Assembly (NCBI GenBank): GCA_964600685.1
Contig: CAZRKU010000001.1
Location: 1-64,000, forward strand
Origin: TMP-24 sp964600685
GTDB lineage: Bacteria; Pseudomonadota; Alphaproteobacteria; Rhodobacterales; Rhodobacteraceae
Reading direction: 5' to 3'
DNA length: 64,000 nucleotides
The notes beneath the pieces were generated by a model. It made no database searches and was not told the DNA's origin. It was given only the letters and a program-made list of their open reading frames with translations. Shown piece by piece: positions 44,678-52,937 of the stretch; within the stretch, counting starts at the first letter, position 1, and the number at the start of each line of letters is the position of its first letter. The position numbers and the translations under genes were made by a program.

Positions 44678-45760
44678 TCAGGCAGGGGCCGTGGCGAACG
44701 CACCGGGAAGCGAGACTTCGAGGAGTTCGAAATCGTCCGAAGGGTCGGCCCAGCAGGTAACCATGCCGGGCGGGGTGACGAAGGCGTCGCCGCGCGACAG
44801 CCGGTAGGGTTCCTTGCCCTCCCCCGCAAGCGTCATCTGGCCGCCCATGACGAAGCCGAACAGAATGTCGCTGTCATGGCGGGTGGCGACCGGCGCCCCC
44901 TCGCCCCGGCGCACGACCTGCACGCCGGCGACGCCTCTGGTGTTGGCGTTGATCGTCGTGTCGCGACAGATGTAGCCGGGCAGGCGGAAGGGTTGCCAGG
45001 CCGCGCCCCTGGCCAGATTGTGGACGAAACGCTGGCCGTCCCATTCGCGGTCGGGGCGCAGGTCGGGGGTGGGCAGGCCCATCTCGTGGTCGATCTCGGT
45101 CACATGGTCGGCGGGGACGCCAATCTCGATCACCTCGATGTCATTGCCCGCCTCGAGCACCCGGTGGCGGATGCGGGGCGGCTGGATGAAACAATCCCCC
45201 GCCGTCAGGCGACGCACGCCGCCCTGATCCTCGTAAAGCACGTCGACCCAGCCGGAGATGCAGAAGATCAGCTGAAAGCCCACTTTGTGAAAATGCACCA
45301 TGTCCGGCACCTTGCCGTCCGGCACGCGGATATGGCTGGCGATGATCGCGCCGCCGAGGCGCGAGGGCACGAGGTCGCGGTAGGCCATGCCGGCGCGACC
45401 GATCACCCAGGGGGCCTGATCGGCCAGGCGGCGCACGACAAAGGCATGCTGGGTGGCGGGCAGGACCAGGGGCGGGTTCAGCTCGTCGATCGTCACGCGG
45501 GTGCCGCCGGGGGCGGTCAGGTCGCGCTTTCCGCCGGCGAACCTGCCGGGCGCGTCGGTCAGGATGCGCAGGTGGCCACAGGGCGTGCCCGCCGACTGAT
45601 CCAGACGCACCCTGAGCCCGTGGCCGGAAAGGACCGCGACCGCGGGGTTGTCGGCGGGATAGATCATGTCCATCCGCATTCCCAGCAGCTTGGTGAAGAA
45701 GGGCAGATCCTTGCGCAGATCAGTGGTGGCCAGAAGCACTTCGGCACGGATTTCGGTCAT
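44678..45760 (-). CDS. VOC (glyoxalase-like) plus cupin fusion protein
   Basis: 360-aa two-part protein. Residues 1-115 look like a vicinal-oxygen-chelate half-module (VLLATTDLRKDLPFFTKLLG, then GMRMDMIYP). Residues 140-355 are bicupin-like: SHIRVPDGKVPDMVHFHKVG, then SGWVDVLYEDQGGVRRLTAG, and DSDILFGFVMGGQMTLAGEG with PYRLSRGDAFVTPPGM. HFH in the first cupin gives metal ligands. Both folds use divalent metals, so a dioxygenase or isomerase is likely, but no substrate is known. Divergent from maeB with 161 bases between. Confidence 0.75.
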   Translation of the reverse strand: MTEIRAEVLLATTDLRKDLPFFTKLLGMRMDMIYPADNPAVAVLSGHGLRVRLDQSAGTPCGHLRILTDAPGRFAGGKRDLTAPGGTRVTIDELNPPLVLPATQHAFVVRRLADQAPWVIGRAGMAYRDLVPSRLGGAIIASHIRVPDGKVPDMVHFHKVGFQLIFCISGWVDVLYEDQGGVRRLTAGDCFIQPPRIRHRVLEAGNDIEVIEIGVPADHVTEIDHEMGLPTPDLRPDREWDGQRFVHNLARGAAWQPFRLPGYICRDTTINANTRGVAGVQVVRRGEGAPVATRHDSDILFGFVMGGQMTLAGEGKEPYRLSRGDAFVTPPGMVTCWADPSDDFELLEVSLPGAFATAPA

Positions 45761-45800
45761 TCTTCTCTCACTCCCCTCGGGCTACGGTCCCGCCCCATTC

Positions 45801-45825
45801 TTCAAGCTTGAAGCATCATTTCAAG
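45801..45825. promoter_or_regulatory. TTCAAG/CTTGAA half-sites upstream of the VOC-cupin gene
   Basis: A perfect 12-base palindrome TTCAAG-CTTGAA (45801-45812) is followed by a third TTCAAG at 45820-45825. It lies 40 bases from the VOC-cupin start and about 100 from maeB. The surrounding spacer is unusually AT-rich for this genome, as expected for a promoter or operator region. Confidence 0.5.
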
Positions 45826-45886
45826 GATTTTATTGTATGTGTTTTGTATCTGACATGTTATTGGCGGAATTGCAGGGGCGGCACTT

Positions 45887-45904
45887 TAGTTTACCATTAA
45901 ACTA
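45887..45904. promoter_or_regulatory. Inverted repeat in the maeB leader
   Basis: TAGTTTA-CCAT-TAAACTA is a perfect 7-base inverted repeat, 18 bases before the maeB ATG and just ahead of its GGGAGG site. It could be an operator or a small RNA hairpin next to the ribosome site. There is no further evidence. Confidence 0.45.
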
Positions 45905-45921
45905 TTATCGGGAGGGCGGGG

Positions 45922-48201
45922 ATGGAAGAGATCCGGCAGGACAGCGCGCGACAGGCGGCGCTTGACTATCACGAATTCCCGCGTCCCGGAAAACTGGAAA
46001 TCCGCGCCACCAAACCGCTGGCCAACGGCCGTGACCTGAGCCGTGCCTATTCGCCGGGCGTCGCCGAGGCCTGCCTGGAAATCAAGGCCGATCCGGCCAC
46101 CGCCAGCCGCTATACCGCGCGCGGCAATCTGGTGGCGGTGGTGACGAACGGCACGGCGGTGCTGGGGCTGGGCAACATCGGCGCGCTGGCATCGAAGCCG
46201 GTGATGGAGGGCAAGGCGGTTCTTTTCAAGAAATTCGCCAACATCGACTGTTTCGACATCGAACTGAACGAGCCCGACCCGGTGAAGCTGGCGGAGATCG
46301 TCTGCGCACTGGAACCCACATTCGGCGCGATCAACCTGGAGGACATCAAGGCCCCCGACTGCTTCATCGTCGAGGAACTGTGCCGCGCGCGCATGAACAT
46401 CCCGGTCTTTCATGACGACCAGCATGGCACGGCCATCGTCGTCGGCGCGGCGGCCGCCAATGCGCTGCATGTGACCGGCAAGGCGTTCAGCGCGATCAAG
46501 GTCGTGTCGACCGGCGGCGGTGCGGCGGGCATTGCCTGCCTGAACATGCTCTTGAAGCTGGGCGTGAAGCGCGAAAATGTCTGGCTTTGCGATCTGGAGG
46601 GGCTGGTCTATCGCGGCCGCGCCGCACAGATGACCCCGCAGAAGGCCGACTATGCACAGGGCGACCGGCCGGCAACACTGGCTGACGTGATCGAAGGGGC
46701 GGATCTTTTCCTCGGCCTGTCCGGCCCCGGCGTTCTCACGCCCGGCATGGTGGCGAAGATGGCCCCCCGCCCGATCGTCTTTGCGCTGGCCAATCCGACG
46801 CCCGAGATCCTGCCCGATCAGGTGCGCGCGGTGGCGCCCGACGCGATCATCGCCACGGGGCGCAGCGATTTCCCCAATCAGGTCAACAACGTCCTGTGTT
46901 TCCCCTTCATCTTCCGGGGCGCGCTTGACGTGGGCGCAACCACGATCAACGCCGCGATGGAACTGGCCTGCATCGAGGGGATCGCGGCGCTGGCCCGCGC
47001 CACCACCAGCGCCGAGGCGGCTGCGGCCTATCGCGGCGAGAAGCTGACCTTCGGCGCGGATTATCTGATCCCCAAACCCTTCGATCCGCGCCTGATCGGC
47101 GTCGTCGCCAGCGCGGTGGCGCGGGCGGCGATGGAGACCGGCGTTGCGACCCGGCCCATCTCCGATCTGGAGGCCTACCGCGAAAAGCTGAACGGCTCGG
47201 TCTATAAATCCGCGCTGATCATGCGCCCGGTGTTCGAGGCGGCGCGCACCGCCAGCCGCCGTATCGTCTTTGCCGAGGGTGAGGATGAGCGCGTCCTGCG
47301 CTGCGCCAACGCGATGCTGGAGGAGATGACCGACAAGCCGATCCTGATCGGCCGCCCGGAAGTGATCGAACGGCGCTGCGAGCGGGCGGGTCTGCCGATC
47401 CGGCCGGGCCGCGACTTCGAGATCGTGAACCCCGAAAACGATCCGCGCTACCGCGACTACTGGCAGACCTATCATGCGCTGATGGAACGGCGGGGGGTCA
47501 CGCCCGACATCGCGCGGGCGGTGATGCGGACGAACACGACCGCCATCGCCGCCGTGGCCGTGCATCGGGGCGAGGCCGACAGCATGATCTGCGGCACCTT
47601 CGGCCAGTATCTCTGGCACCTGAACTACGTGAACCAGGTGCTGGGCCGTGGCGGGCTTTGCCCGCAGGGCGCCCTTTCCCTGATGATCCAGGAAGACGGC
47701 CCCCTGTTCGTGGCCGATACCCATGTGAATGCCATCCCCACGCCGGAACAGGTGGCCACAACCATCATCGGCGCCGCCCGCCATGCCCGCCGTTTCGGCG
47801 TGACGCCGCGCGTCGCGCTTTGCTCTCATTCGAACTTCGGCAATCTGGAGAATGATTCCGGCCGCCGGATGCGCGCAGCGATGGAGATACTTGAGGCCCG
47901 CGGCGTCGATTTCGCCTATGAGGGCGAAATGTCGGCAGATGCCGCACTCGACCCCGAACTGCGCGCCCGCATCTTCCCGAATGCACGCTTTGAGGAGGCG
48001 GCGAACATCCTCGTCTTCGCCTATACCGATGCGGCCAACACCGCGCGCAACATCCTGAAGATGAAGGCGGGGGGTCTTGAGGTCGGGCCGATCCTGATGG
48101 GAATGGCCAACCGCGCCCATGTCTGCACCCCGTCGATCACCGCGCGGGGACTTTTGAACATGTCGGCCATCGCCGGAACGCCGGTCACGCACTACAGCTG
48201 A
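45922..48201 (+). CDS. maeB: NADP-dependent malic enzyme with phosphotransacetylase-like domain
   Basis: 759-aa MaeB-type enzyme: oxidative decarboxylation of malate to pyruvate. The N-terminal malic enzyme domain has the family hallmarks RDLSRAYSPGVAEACLEI, AVLGLGNIGALASKPVMEGK and PVFHDDQHGTAIVVGAA, with the NADP fold KVVSTGGGAAGIACLNMLLK. From about residue 430 a phosphotransacetylase-like domain follows (VFAEGEDERVLRCANAMLEE to ICGTFGQYLWHLNYVNQVLG), which in known MaeB proteins is regulatory and binds acetyl-CoA. The ribosome site GGGAGG is close. Ends 20 bases before a hairpin. Confidence 0.95.
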   Translation: MEEIRQDSARQAALDYHEFPRPGKLEIRATKPLANGRDLSRAYSPGVAEACLEIKADPATASRYTARGNLVAVVTNGTAVLGLGNIGALASKPVMEGKAVLFKKFANIDCFDIELNEPDPVKLAEIVCALEPTFGAINLEDIKAPDCFIVEELCRARMNIPVFHDDQHGTAIVVGAAAANALHVTGKAFSAIKVVSTGGGAAGIACLNMLLKLGVKRENVWLCDLEGLVYRGRAAQMTPQKADYAQGDRPATLADVIEGADLFLGLSGPGVLTPGMVAKMAPRPIVFALANPTPEILPDQVRAVAPDAIIATGRSDFPNQVNNVLCFPFIFRGALDVGATTINAAMELACIEGIAALARATTSAEAAAAYRGEKLTFGADYLIPKPFDPRLIGVVASAVARAAMETGVATRPISDLEAYREKLNGSVYKSALIMRPVFEAARTASRRIVFAEGEDERVLRCANAMLEEMTDKPILIGRPEVIERRCERAGLPIRPGRDFEIVNPENDPRYRDYWQTYHALMERRGVTPDIARAVMRTNTTAIAAVAVHRGEADSMICGTFGQYLWHLNYVNQVLGRGGLCPQGALSLMIQEDGPLFVADTHVNAIPTPEQVATTIIGAARHARRFGVTPRVALCSHSNFGNLENDSGRRMRAAMEILEARGVDFAYEGEMSADAALDPELRARIFPNARFEEAANILVFAYTDAANTARNILKMKAGGLEVGPILMGMANRAHVCTPSITARGLLNMSAIAGTPVTHYS

Positions 48202-48220
48202 GAATCACTTTGCCATCGGC

Positions 48221-48345
48221 GCCGGGGAAACTTTGCAAAGTCGCCCCGGCCGAACCTGTCGACCGCGCAGAACTGGACTCTTTGCAATAATCTGCTTTCC
48301 AGAGCGCGTCGTTTTTTGCAAGTTCTCAGTATGCAACGGCATACT
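48221..48345. promoter_or_regulatory. TTTGCAAA boxes and hairpins between maeB and prpE
   Basis: A 30-base imperfect palindrome (48221-48250) has arms GCCGGGG and CCCCGGC around the perfect ACTTTGCAAAGT (48230-48241). It may end maeB transcripts or bind protein. Further TTTGCAA boxes lie at 48281-48288 and 48315-48322. An inverted repeat AGTATGC-AACG-GCATACT is at 48328-48345, about 70 bases before prpE. TTTGCAAA-like sites are recognised by ScfR/RamB-type regulators of short-chain acyl-CoA metabolism, as I recall. Confidence 0.55.
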
Positions 48346-48416
48346 GTGACCGCCAACCACATTGATCGCGCCCCGCCCCCTGCCCTATGGTCGCGCCAGC
48401 TTTGGAGGAGGCTCAG

Positions 48417-50318
48417 ATGGCGGCGGGCAATTACCGGAAAACCTACGACAGCTGGCGGGCGAATCCCGAAGAATTCTGGCTGGAGGCCGCCAACGGGGTC
48501 GACTGGGTTTCGCCTCCGACCCACGCGCTGAACGACAGCCGGGCACCGCTTTACGAATGGTTCACCGACGCCGAGGTGAACACCTGCTGGAACGCCGTCG
48601 ACCGCCATGTGGAGGCCGGACGCGGCGATCAGGTGGCGATCATCCACGACAGCCCGATGACCGGCACGGTGCGCCAGATCACCTATCGTGAATTGCGCGC
48701 CCGCGTGGCGCTTCTGGCGGGTGCCCTGCGCGCCAGGGGCGTGCAGAAGGGCGACCGGGTGATCATCTACATGCCGATGGTGCCCGAGGCGCTGGAAGCG
48801 ATGCTGGCCTGCGCCCGACTTGGCGCCATCCATTCGGTCGTGTTCGGGGGGTTTGCCGCCAACGAACTCGCCGTCCGCATCGACGACTGCCAGCCGCGCG
48901 CGATCATCGCCGCCTCCTGCGGGCTGGAGCCGGGGCGTGTCGTGCATTACAAGCCGCTCGTCGACGCCGCCATCGACATGGCCGACCACAAGCCCGACTT
49001 CTGCGTGATCCTTCAGCGCGAACAGGAAGTTGCCAAACTGACCGAGGGGCGCGACGTCGCCTGGCACTCGTTTCAATGCGGGGTGGAACCGGCGGAATGC
49101 GTGCCGGTCGCGGGCAATCATCCGGCCTATATCCTCTACACCTCCGGCACCACCGGCGCGCCCAAGGGCGTGGTGCGCCCCACCGCCGGGCATCTGGTCG
49201 CGCTGAACTGGACGATGGGCGCGATCTACCGCTGCGGGCCGGGGGATGTGTTCTGGGCCGCGTCCGACGTGGGCTGGGTCGTCGGCCACAGCTACATCTG
49301 CTATGCGCCGCTGATCGCGGGCTGCACCACCATCGTCTATGAAGGCAAGCCGGTCGGAACGCCTGACGCGGGCGCCTTCTGGCGGGTGATCCGCGACCAT
49401 GGGGTCAAGAGCTTCTTCACCGCGCCGACCGCGCTTCGCGCGATCAAACGCGAGGACCCCGAGGGGAAGCTGGTCGGTGACTACGCCATTTCCGGCCTGA
49501 CCGCGCTCTATCTGGCAGGCGAACGGGCCGACCCCGATTCCGTCCAGTGGGCGCAGCGCCATCTGAAGGTGCCGGTCATCGACCATTGGTGGCAGACCGA
49601 AACCGGCTATGCCATCGCCGCCAACCCCATGGGGATCGAGGCCCTGCCGGTCAAGATCGGCTCGCCCTCCGTGCCGATGCCGGGGTTCGACGTGCAGGTG
49701 CTGGATGAGGGCGGCCATCCGGTTGCGCCCGGCACGTTGGGCGCGATTGCCGTGCGACTGCCGCTGCCGCCCGGCACCTTGCCGACGCTCTGGCATGCCG
49801 AGGAGCGGTTCCGCAAAAGTTATCTGACCCATTTCCCCGGCTATTACGAGACCGGCGACGCGGGTTACATCGACGAGGACGGATATCTCTACATCATGGC
49901 GCGCACCGATGACGTGATCAATGTCGCCGGCCACCGCCTGTCCACCGGCGCGATGGAGGAGGTGCTGACCAGCCACCCAGACGTGGCCGAATGTGCGGTG
50001 ATCGGCGTCGCGGACGAGTTGAAGGGCCAGGCGCCACTCGGTTTTTTGTGCCTGAACAAGGGCACGACGCGCGCCCATGCGGAGATCGTGAAGGACTGCG
50101 TGCAGCTTGTCCGCCAGAAGATCGGGCCAGTCGCGGCCTTCAAGACCGCCTGCGTGGTCGACCGGCTGCCCAAGACCCGGTCGGGCAAGATCCTGCGCGG
50201 CACGATGGTCAAGATCGCCGATGGTCAGGACTTCAAGATGCCCGCGACGATTGACGATCCGGCGATCCTTGGCGAGATTGCCGCCGCCTTGAAACAATTA
50301 GGGTATCCGGCCGGGTGA
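48417..50318 (+). CDS. prpE: Propionyl-CoA synthetase
   Basis: 633-aa AMP-forming acyl-CoA synthetase of the acetyl/propionyl-CoA type. The N-terminal family domain starts NYRKTYDSWRANPEEFWLEA. The ATP motif is YILYTSGTTGAPKGVVRPTA; then VFWAASDVGWVVGHSYI; the substrate-pocket region is VIDHWWQTETGYAI. The acetylatable Lys is in LPKTRSGKILRGTMVKI. VGHSYICYAPL is typical of PrpE rather than Acs. A GGAGGAGG site precedes the ATG at 48417. TTTGCAAA boxes upstream fit control by a short-chain acyl-CoA regulator. Confidence 0.93.
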   Translation: MAAGNYRKTYDSWRANPEEFWLEAANGVDWVSPPTHALNDSRAPLYEWFTDAEVNTCWNAVDRHVEAGRGDQVAIIHDSPMTGTVRQITYRELRARVALLAGALRARGVQKGDRVIIYMPMVPEALEAMLACARLGAIHSVVFGGFAANELAVRIDDCQPRAIIAASCGLEPGRVVHYKPLVDAAIDMADHKPDFCVILQREQEVAKLTEGRDVAWHSFQCGVEPAECVPVAGNHPAYILYTSGTTGAPKGVVRPTAGHLVALNWTMGAIYRCGPGDVFWAASDVGWVVGHSYICYAPLIAGCTTIVYEGKPVGTPDAGAFWRVIRDHGVKSFFTAPTALRAIKREDPEGKLVGDYAISGLTALYLAGERADPDSVQWAQRHLKVPVIDHWWQTETGYAIAANPMGIEALPVKIGSPSVPMPGFDVQVLDEGGHPVAPGTLGAIAVRLPLPPGTLPTLWHAEERFRKSYLTHFPGYYETGDAGYIDEDGYLYIMARTDDVINVAGHRLSTGAMEEVLTSHPDVAECAVIGVADELKGQAPLGFLCLNKGTTRAHAEIVKDCVQLVRQKIGPVAAFKTACVVDRLPKTRSGKILRGTMVKIADGQDFKMPATIDDPAILGEIAAALKQLGYPAG

Positions 50319-50400
50319 TTGTTGCGGCAAGACGCGGATTCCCGCGCCATGCAGCGCCAGGTTGCCAACGGAAGTACATGGCGTTTCAGACAAGTTGGCG

Positions 50401-50433
50401 GAATGCAAATCGTCACGTATTCATAGTGCATTC
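50401..50433. promoter_or_regulatory. Inverted repeat GAATGCA/TGCATTC after prpE
   Basis: GAATGCA (50401-50407) and TGCATTC (50427-50433) are perfect complements 19 bases apart. They lie in the 293-base AT-richer spacer before the sigma-54-type regulator. This could be a two-site operator. No -24/-12 promoter was seen. The rest of the spacer shows nothing convincing. Confidence 0.4.
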
Positions 50434-50611
50434 TGCAACCGCAACTTGAAATTGGTCATGTATATTTCCGGTACGTCAGACCGAACGGCGGGATGATGAT
50501 CCTTGTTCCCGCCTTCCCTCTCAGGCCCATCGCCAAAAGTCGGGCGCAGCGCGCGCGGCTTGTCCGACCGTGGTCGGCGGTGGCTGCCAAGACACCGTCA
50601 GGTCTACGTCA

Positions 50612-51592
50612 ATGACCGGGCACCATGATCTTGCACCCGGCGCGCCCCTGGTCCCGCCGGGATTCGCGGGCAGTTCGGCGATCATGCGGGGTGTCCATGA
50701 CCGCATCCGGCTGGCCGCCGGATCCAGGGCACCAGTGTTCGTCACCGGGCAATGCGGGTCAGGAAAGGAACTGTGCGCCAGGGCCATCCATAAGCTTTCT
50801 GACCGTGCCGGCGGGGCGTTCGTCACCCTGAACTGCGCCGGAATCGCACCCGAATTGATCATGTCCGAACTGTTCGGACAGATGGGTGGGGCGATCACGC
50901 GCGCGGATGGCGGCACCTTGTTTCTGGACGAGATCGGTGCCTTGAGCCCGAGGCTGCAGGCAATGCTCCTGCAGGTTCTGCAAACCGCGGCCATCCAGCC
51001 CGCGGGGGCCGACCGGCCGCAACCCGTCGACGTGCGGATCATCTCGGCGGCCAAACAGGACCTGCTGGAGGCGGTGCAGGAAGGCCAGTTCCGCGACGAC
51101 CTCTATTACCGGCTGCATGTCATTCCGATCCACATGCCGCCCCTTTCGGACCGCGGGCAGGACGTGGTCGAGATTGCCGAGGCGGCGCTGCCCCGGATCG
51201 CGGCCGAAGAGGGCAGGCGGTTCAGGGGACTGGACGCCACCGCGCGCGCGCTTCTGCCCGCGTTGCCCTGGCCGGGCAATGTGCGGCAGCTTCTGAACAT
51301 GTTGCGACACATCGTGGTGATGAATGACGCGGATCTGATCACCGCCACCATGTTTCCGGCTCAACCGCATGGCGCCGAGGTCGAGGCCCTCCCAAAGACA
51401 GTCGACGACTCCGCTACCCTGCCGACCCTGCTGGGCAGGAGCCTGGCCCAGATCGAGCGTCTGGTGATCGAGGCGACCATCATCCATGAAAAAGGCTCGA
51501 TCACCCGTGCAGCACGGGTTCTGGAGGTTGCGCCGTCGACCATCTACCGCAAGATGGAGAGCTGGGGGGTGGAGAGCAAGCGGATCAGGTGA
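50612..51592 (+). CDS. Sigma-54-type AAA+ regulator lacking the GAFTGA loop
   Basis: 326-aa protein: almost no N-terminal sensor, one AAA+ domain, and a Fis-like HTH at the C-terminus (SITRAARVLEVAPSTIYRKM). Walker A FVTGQCGSGKELCARAIHK (about residues 43-61); Walker B GGTLFLDEIG (101-109); arginine-finger region FRDDLYYRL. Between SELFG and GGTLFLDEIG there are only ten residues (QMGGAITRAD), where about 21 including GAFTGA are normal. It therefore probably cannot open sigma-54 promoters and may act with sigma-70, like some Rhodobacter NtrC or TyrR proteins. The start at 50612 is chosen over an upstream GTG at 50570. Its 3' end overlaps nadK by eight bases, convergently. Confidence 0.85.
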   Translation: MTGHHDLAPGAPLVPPGFAGSSAIMRGVHDRIRLAAGSRAPVFVTGQCGSGKELCARAIHKLSDRAGGAFVTLNCAGIAPELIMSELFGQMGGAITRADGGTLFLDEIGALSPRLQAMLLQVLQTAAIQPAGADRPQPVDVRIISAAKQDLLEAVQEGQFRDDLYYRLHVIPIHMPPLSDRGQDVVEIAEAALPRIAAEEGRRFRGLDATARALLPALPWPGNVRQLLNMLRHIVVMNDADLITATMFPAQPHGAEVEALPKTVDDSATLPTLLGRSLAQIERLVIEATIIHEKGSITRAARVLEVAPSTIYRKMESWGVESKRIR

Positions 51593-52355
51593 ACTGCTCG
51601 CGCGTCAGCCGTTCCTCCAGCCCGTGACCGGGATCGAAGAGGATGCGGTGGCGGATCGCGGGTTCCGGCCTTATCTCCACCGACAGAACCTCGCGCACCG
51701 AGGACCGGCTGTCGGCGTCGGCCATGACCGGGCGCTTGTCCGGCTCCAACACGTCAAAGCGCACCACCGCCGCCTTGGGCAGGATCGCACCGCGCCAGCG
51801 CCGGGGCCGGAAGGCGGCCATCGCGGTCAGTGCCAGCACGTCCGATCCGATCGGCAGGATCGGGCCGTGGGCGGAATAATTGTAGGCGGTCGATCCCGCC
51901 GGCGTCGACAGAAGCGCCCCGTCGCAGACCAGTTCTTCCATCCGCACCCGGCCATCGATGGAGATGCGCAGCTTGGCAGCCTGCGGACCGGCGCGCAGAA
52001 GGGCGACCTCGTTGATCGCGAGCGCCTCTTCCACCTGCCCGCCGGTGCTTTCGGCCCGCATCACCAAGGGGTTGATCACGGTTTCTTCCGCCGCGCGCAG
52101 GCGGTCGAACAGTTCACCCTCCTCATATTCGTTCATCAAAAAGCCGATGGTGCCGCAATTCATGCCATAGACGGCAATGTCGCGCCGTTCCATCGCATGC
52201 AGGGTCTGCAGCATGAACCCGTCGCCCCCCAGGGCCACGATCACTTCGGCCTCCGCCTCGGGCGCGGAGCCATAACGGGCGATCAGCCGCGTGAGCGCGC
52301 CTTGCGCGGCCTCCGCCTCGCTTGCCAGAAACGTGATGCGCTGCGATCTTGCCAC
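51585..52355 (-). CDS. nadK: NAD kinase
   Basis: ATP-dependent NAD+ kinase producing NADP+, 256 aa from a GTG at 52355 (VARSQRITFLASEAEAA) with AAGGG upstream. An ATG ten codons earlier (52385) is possible. The GGDG motif is VIVALGGDGFMLQTLH; then MNCGTIGFLMN; then the ATP/NAD-binding stretch LVCDGALLSTPAGSTAYNYS. Convergent with and overlapping the AAA+ regulator. Ordinary. Confidence 0.93.
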   Translation of the reverse strand: MARSQRITFLASEAEAAQGALTRLIARYGSAPEAEAEVIVALGGDGFMLQTLHAMERRDIAVYGMNCGTIGFLMNEYEEGELFDRLRAAEETVINPLVMRAESTGGQVEEALAINEVALLRAGPQAAKLRISIDGRVRMEELVCDGALLSTPAGSTAYNYSAHGPILPIGSDVLALTAMAAFRPRRWRGAILPKAAVVRFDVLEPDKRPVMADADSRSSVREVLSVEIRPEPAIRHRILFDPGHGLEERLTREQFT

Positions 52356-52385
52356 GGCGGACCCTTGTGTTTTCTTCTGGCGCAT

Positions 52386-52937
52386 TGATCACCGATGGCG
52401 CGGGCGATGCAAGCCCAACCGACGCAAGCAACCCGTGACGCAGATGGCCCGTCGTCAGGGTCTTCAGGCCCCTTCGCCCACCCCTGCCGCGCCTGCTTTC
52501 CAGTCCGACCGCCCAGCCTTCGCGGCCGACGGGCGGGCGCTGCTCGCCCTGCCACCGCCTGACGAGGGGCACGTGGCTGCATCGCCGGCGGTGGCGCGCG
52601 GCCTTCAGCGCTTCCAGGGAAAGGCGCGCCTCGAACGCCCTGTCGCGGTTCCCGCGTTTCGACATGTCCAGATCGCCGCGTTCTTGGCGACCAGCACCTG
52701 TCCATGATGTCGGAGAGTTGCTTGCGGCTCTGCGCATTCAACCGCTCCACGCGCCGCTGGTTGTCCTCGCGGCGCCAGCGCGCCTGCCGCTCCTGCCGCT
52801 CCCTTTCTGCCAGACCGGATCCGATTCACTCCGATCCGGCCAGTTCCCGGCGGGGGCAGCAGCACGTAAGGTCCGCAGGTGTTTGGCAACTGGGGGCCGA
52901 GTACGGACGGCAACGGCACCGAACCGGCTTCCAGGCG
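52386..52937. other. Gene-poor region at the left edge of the glycan locus
   Basis: About 550 bases between nadK and the first glycosyltransferase without an intact gene. All long frames look like GC-driven noise with Arg/Ala/Pro bias. It includes a short transposase-like remnant on the minus strand near 52594-52665. Another minus frame near 52715-52830 (QERQARWRREDNQRRVERLN) looks protein-like but has no clean start or stop. Confidence 0.6.
52594..52665 (-). pseudogene. Possible IS3-type OrfA transposase remnant
   Basis: On the minus strand an ATG at 52665 starts MSKRGNRDRAFEARLSLEAL followed by KAAR. This closely follows the start of IS3-family OrfA proteins (MSKR-N-D-AF-AR-ALEA-K-ER). After 24 residues the likeness stops in every frame. 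No inverted ends or OrfB were found. Treated as a small decayed piece; chance similarity is possible. Confidence 0.4.

Noticed and set aside
45886..48192. 768-codon open frame antisense to maeB
   Set aside because: Same antisense effect; maeB has all its motifs in order and a ribosome site.
52123..52737. 204-codon minus-strand frame running from the IS3-like piece into nadK
   Set aside because: Only its N-terminal 24 residues resemble a protein family; the rest lies over nadK in another frame and is Arg/Gly-rich noise.
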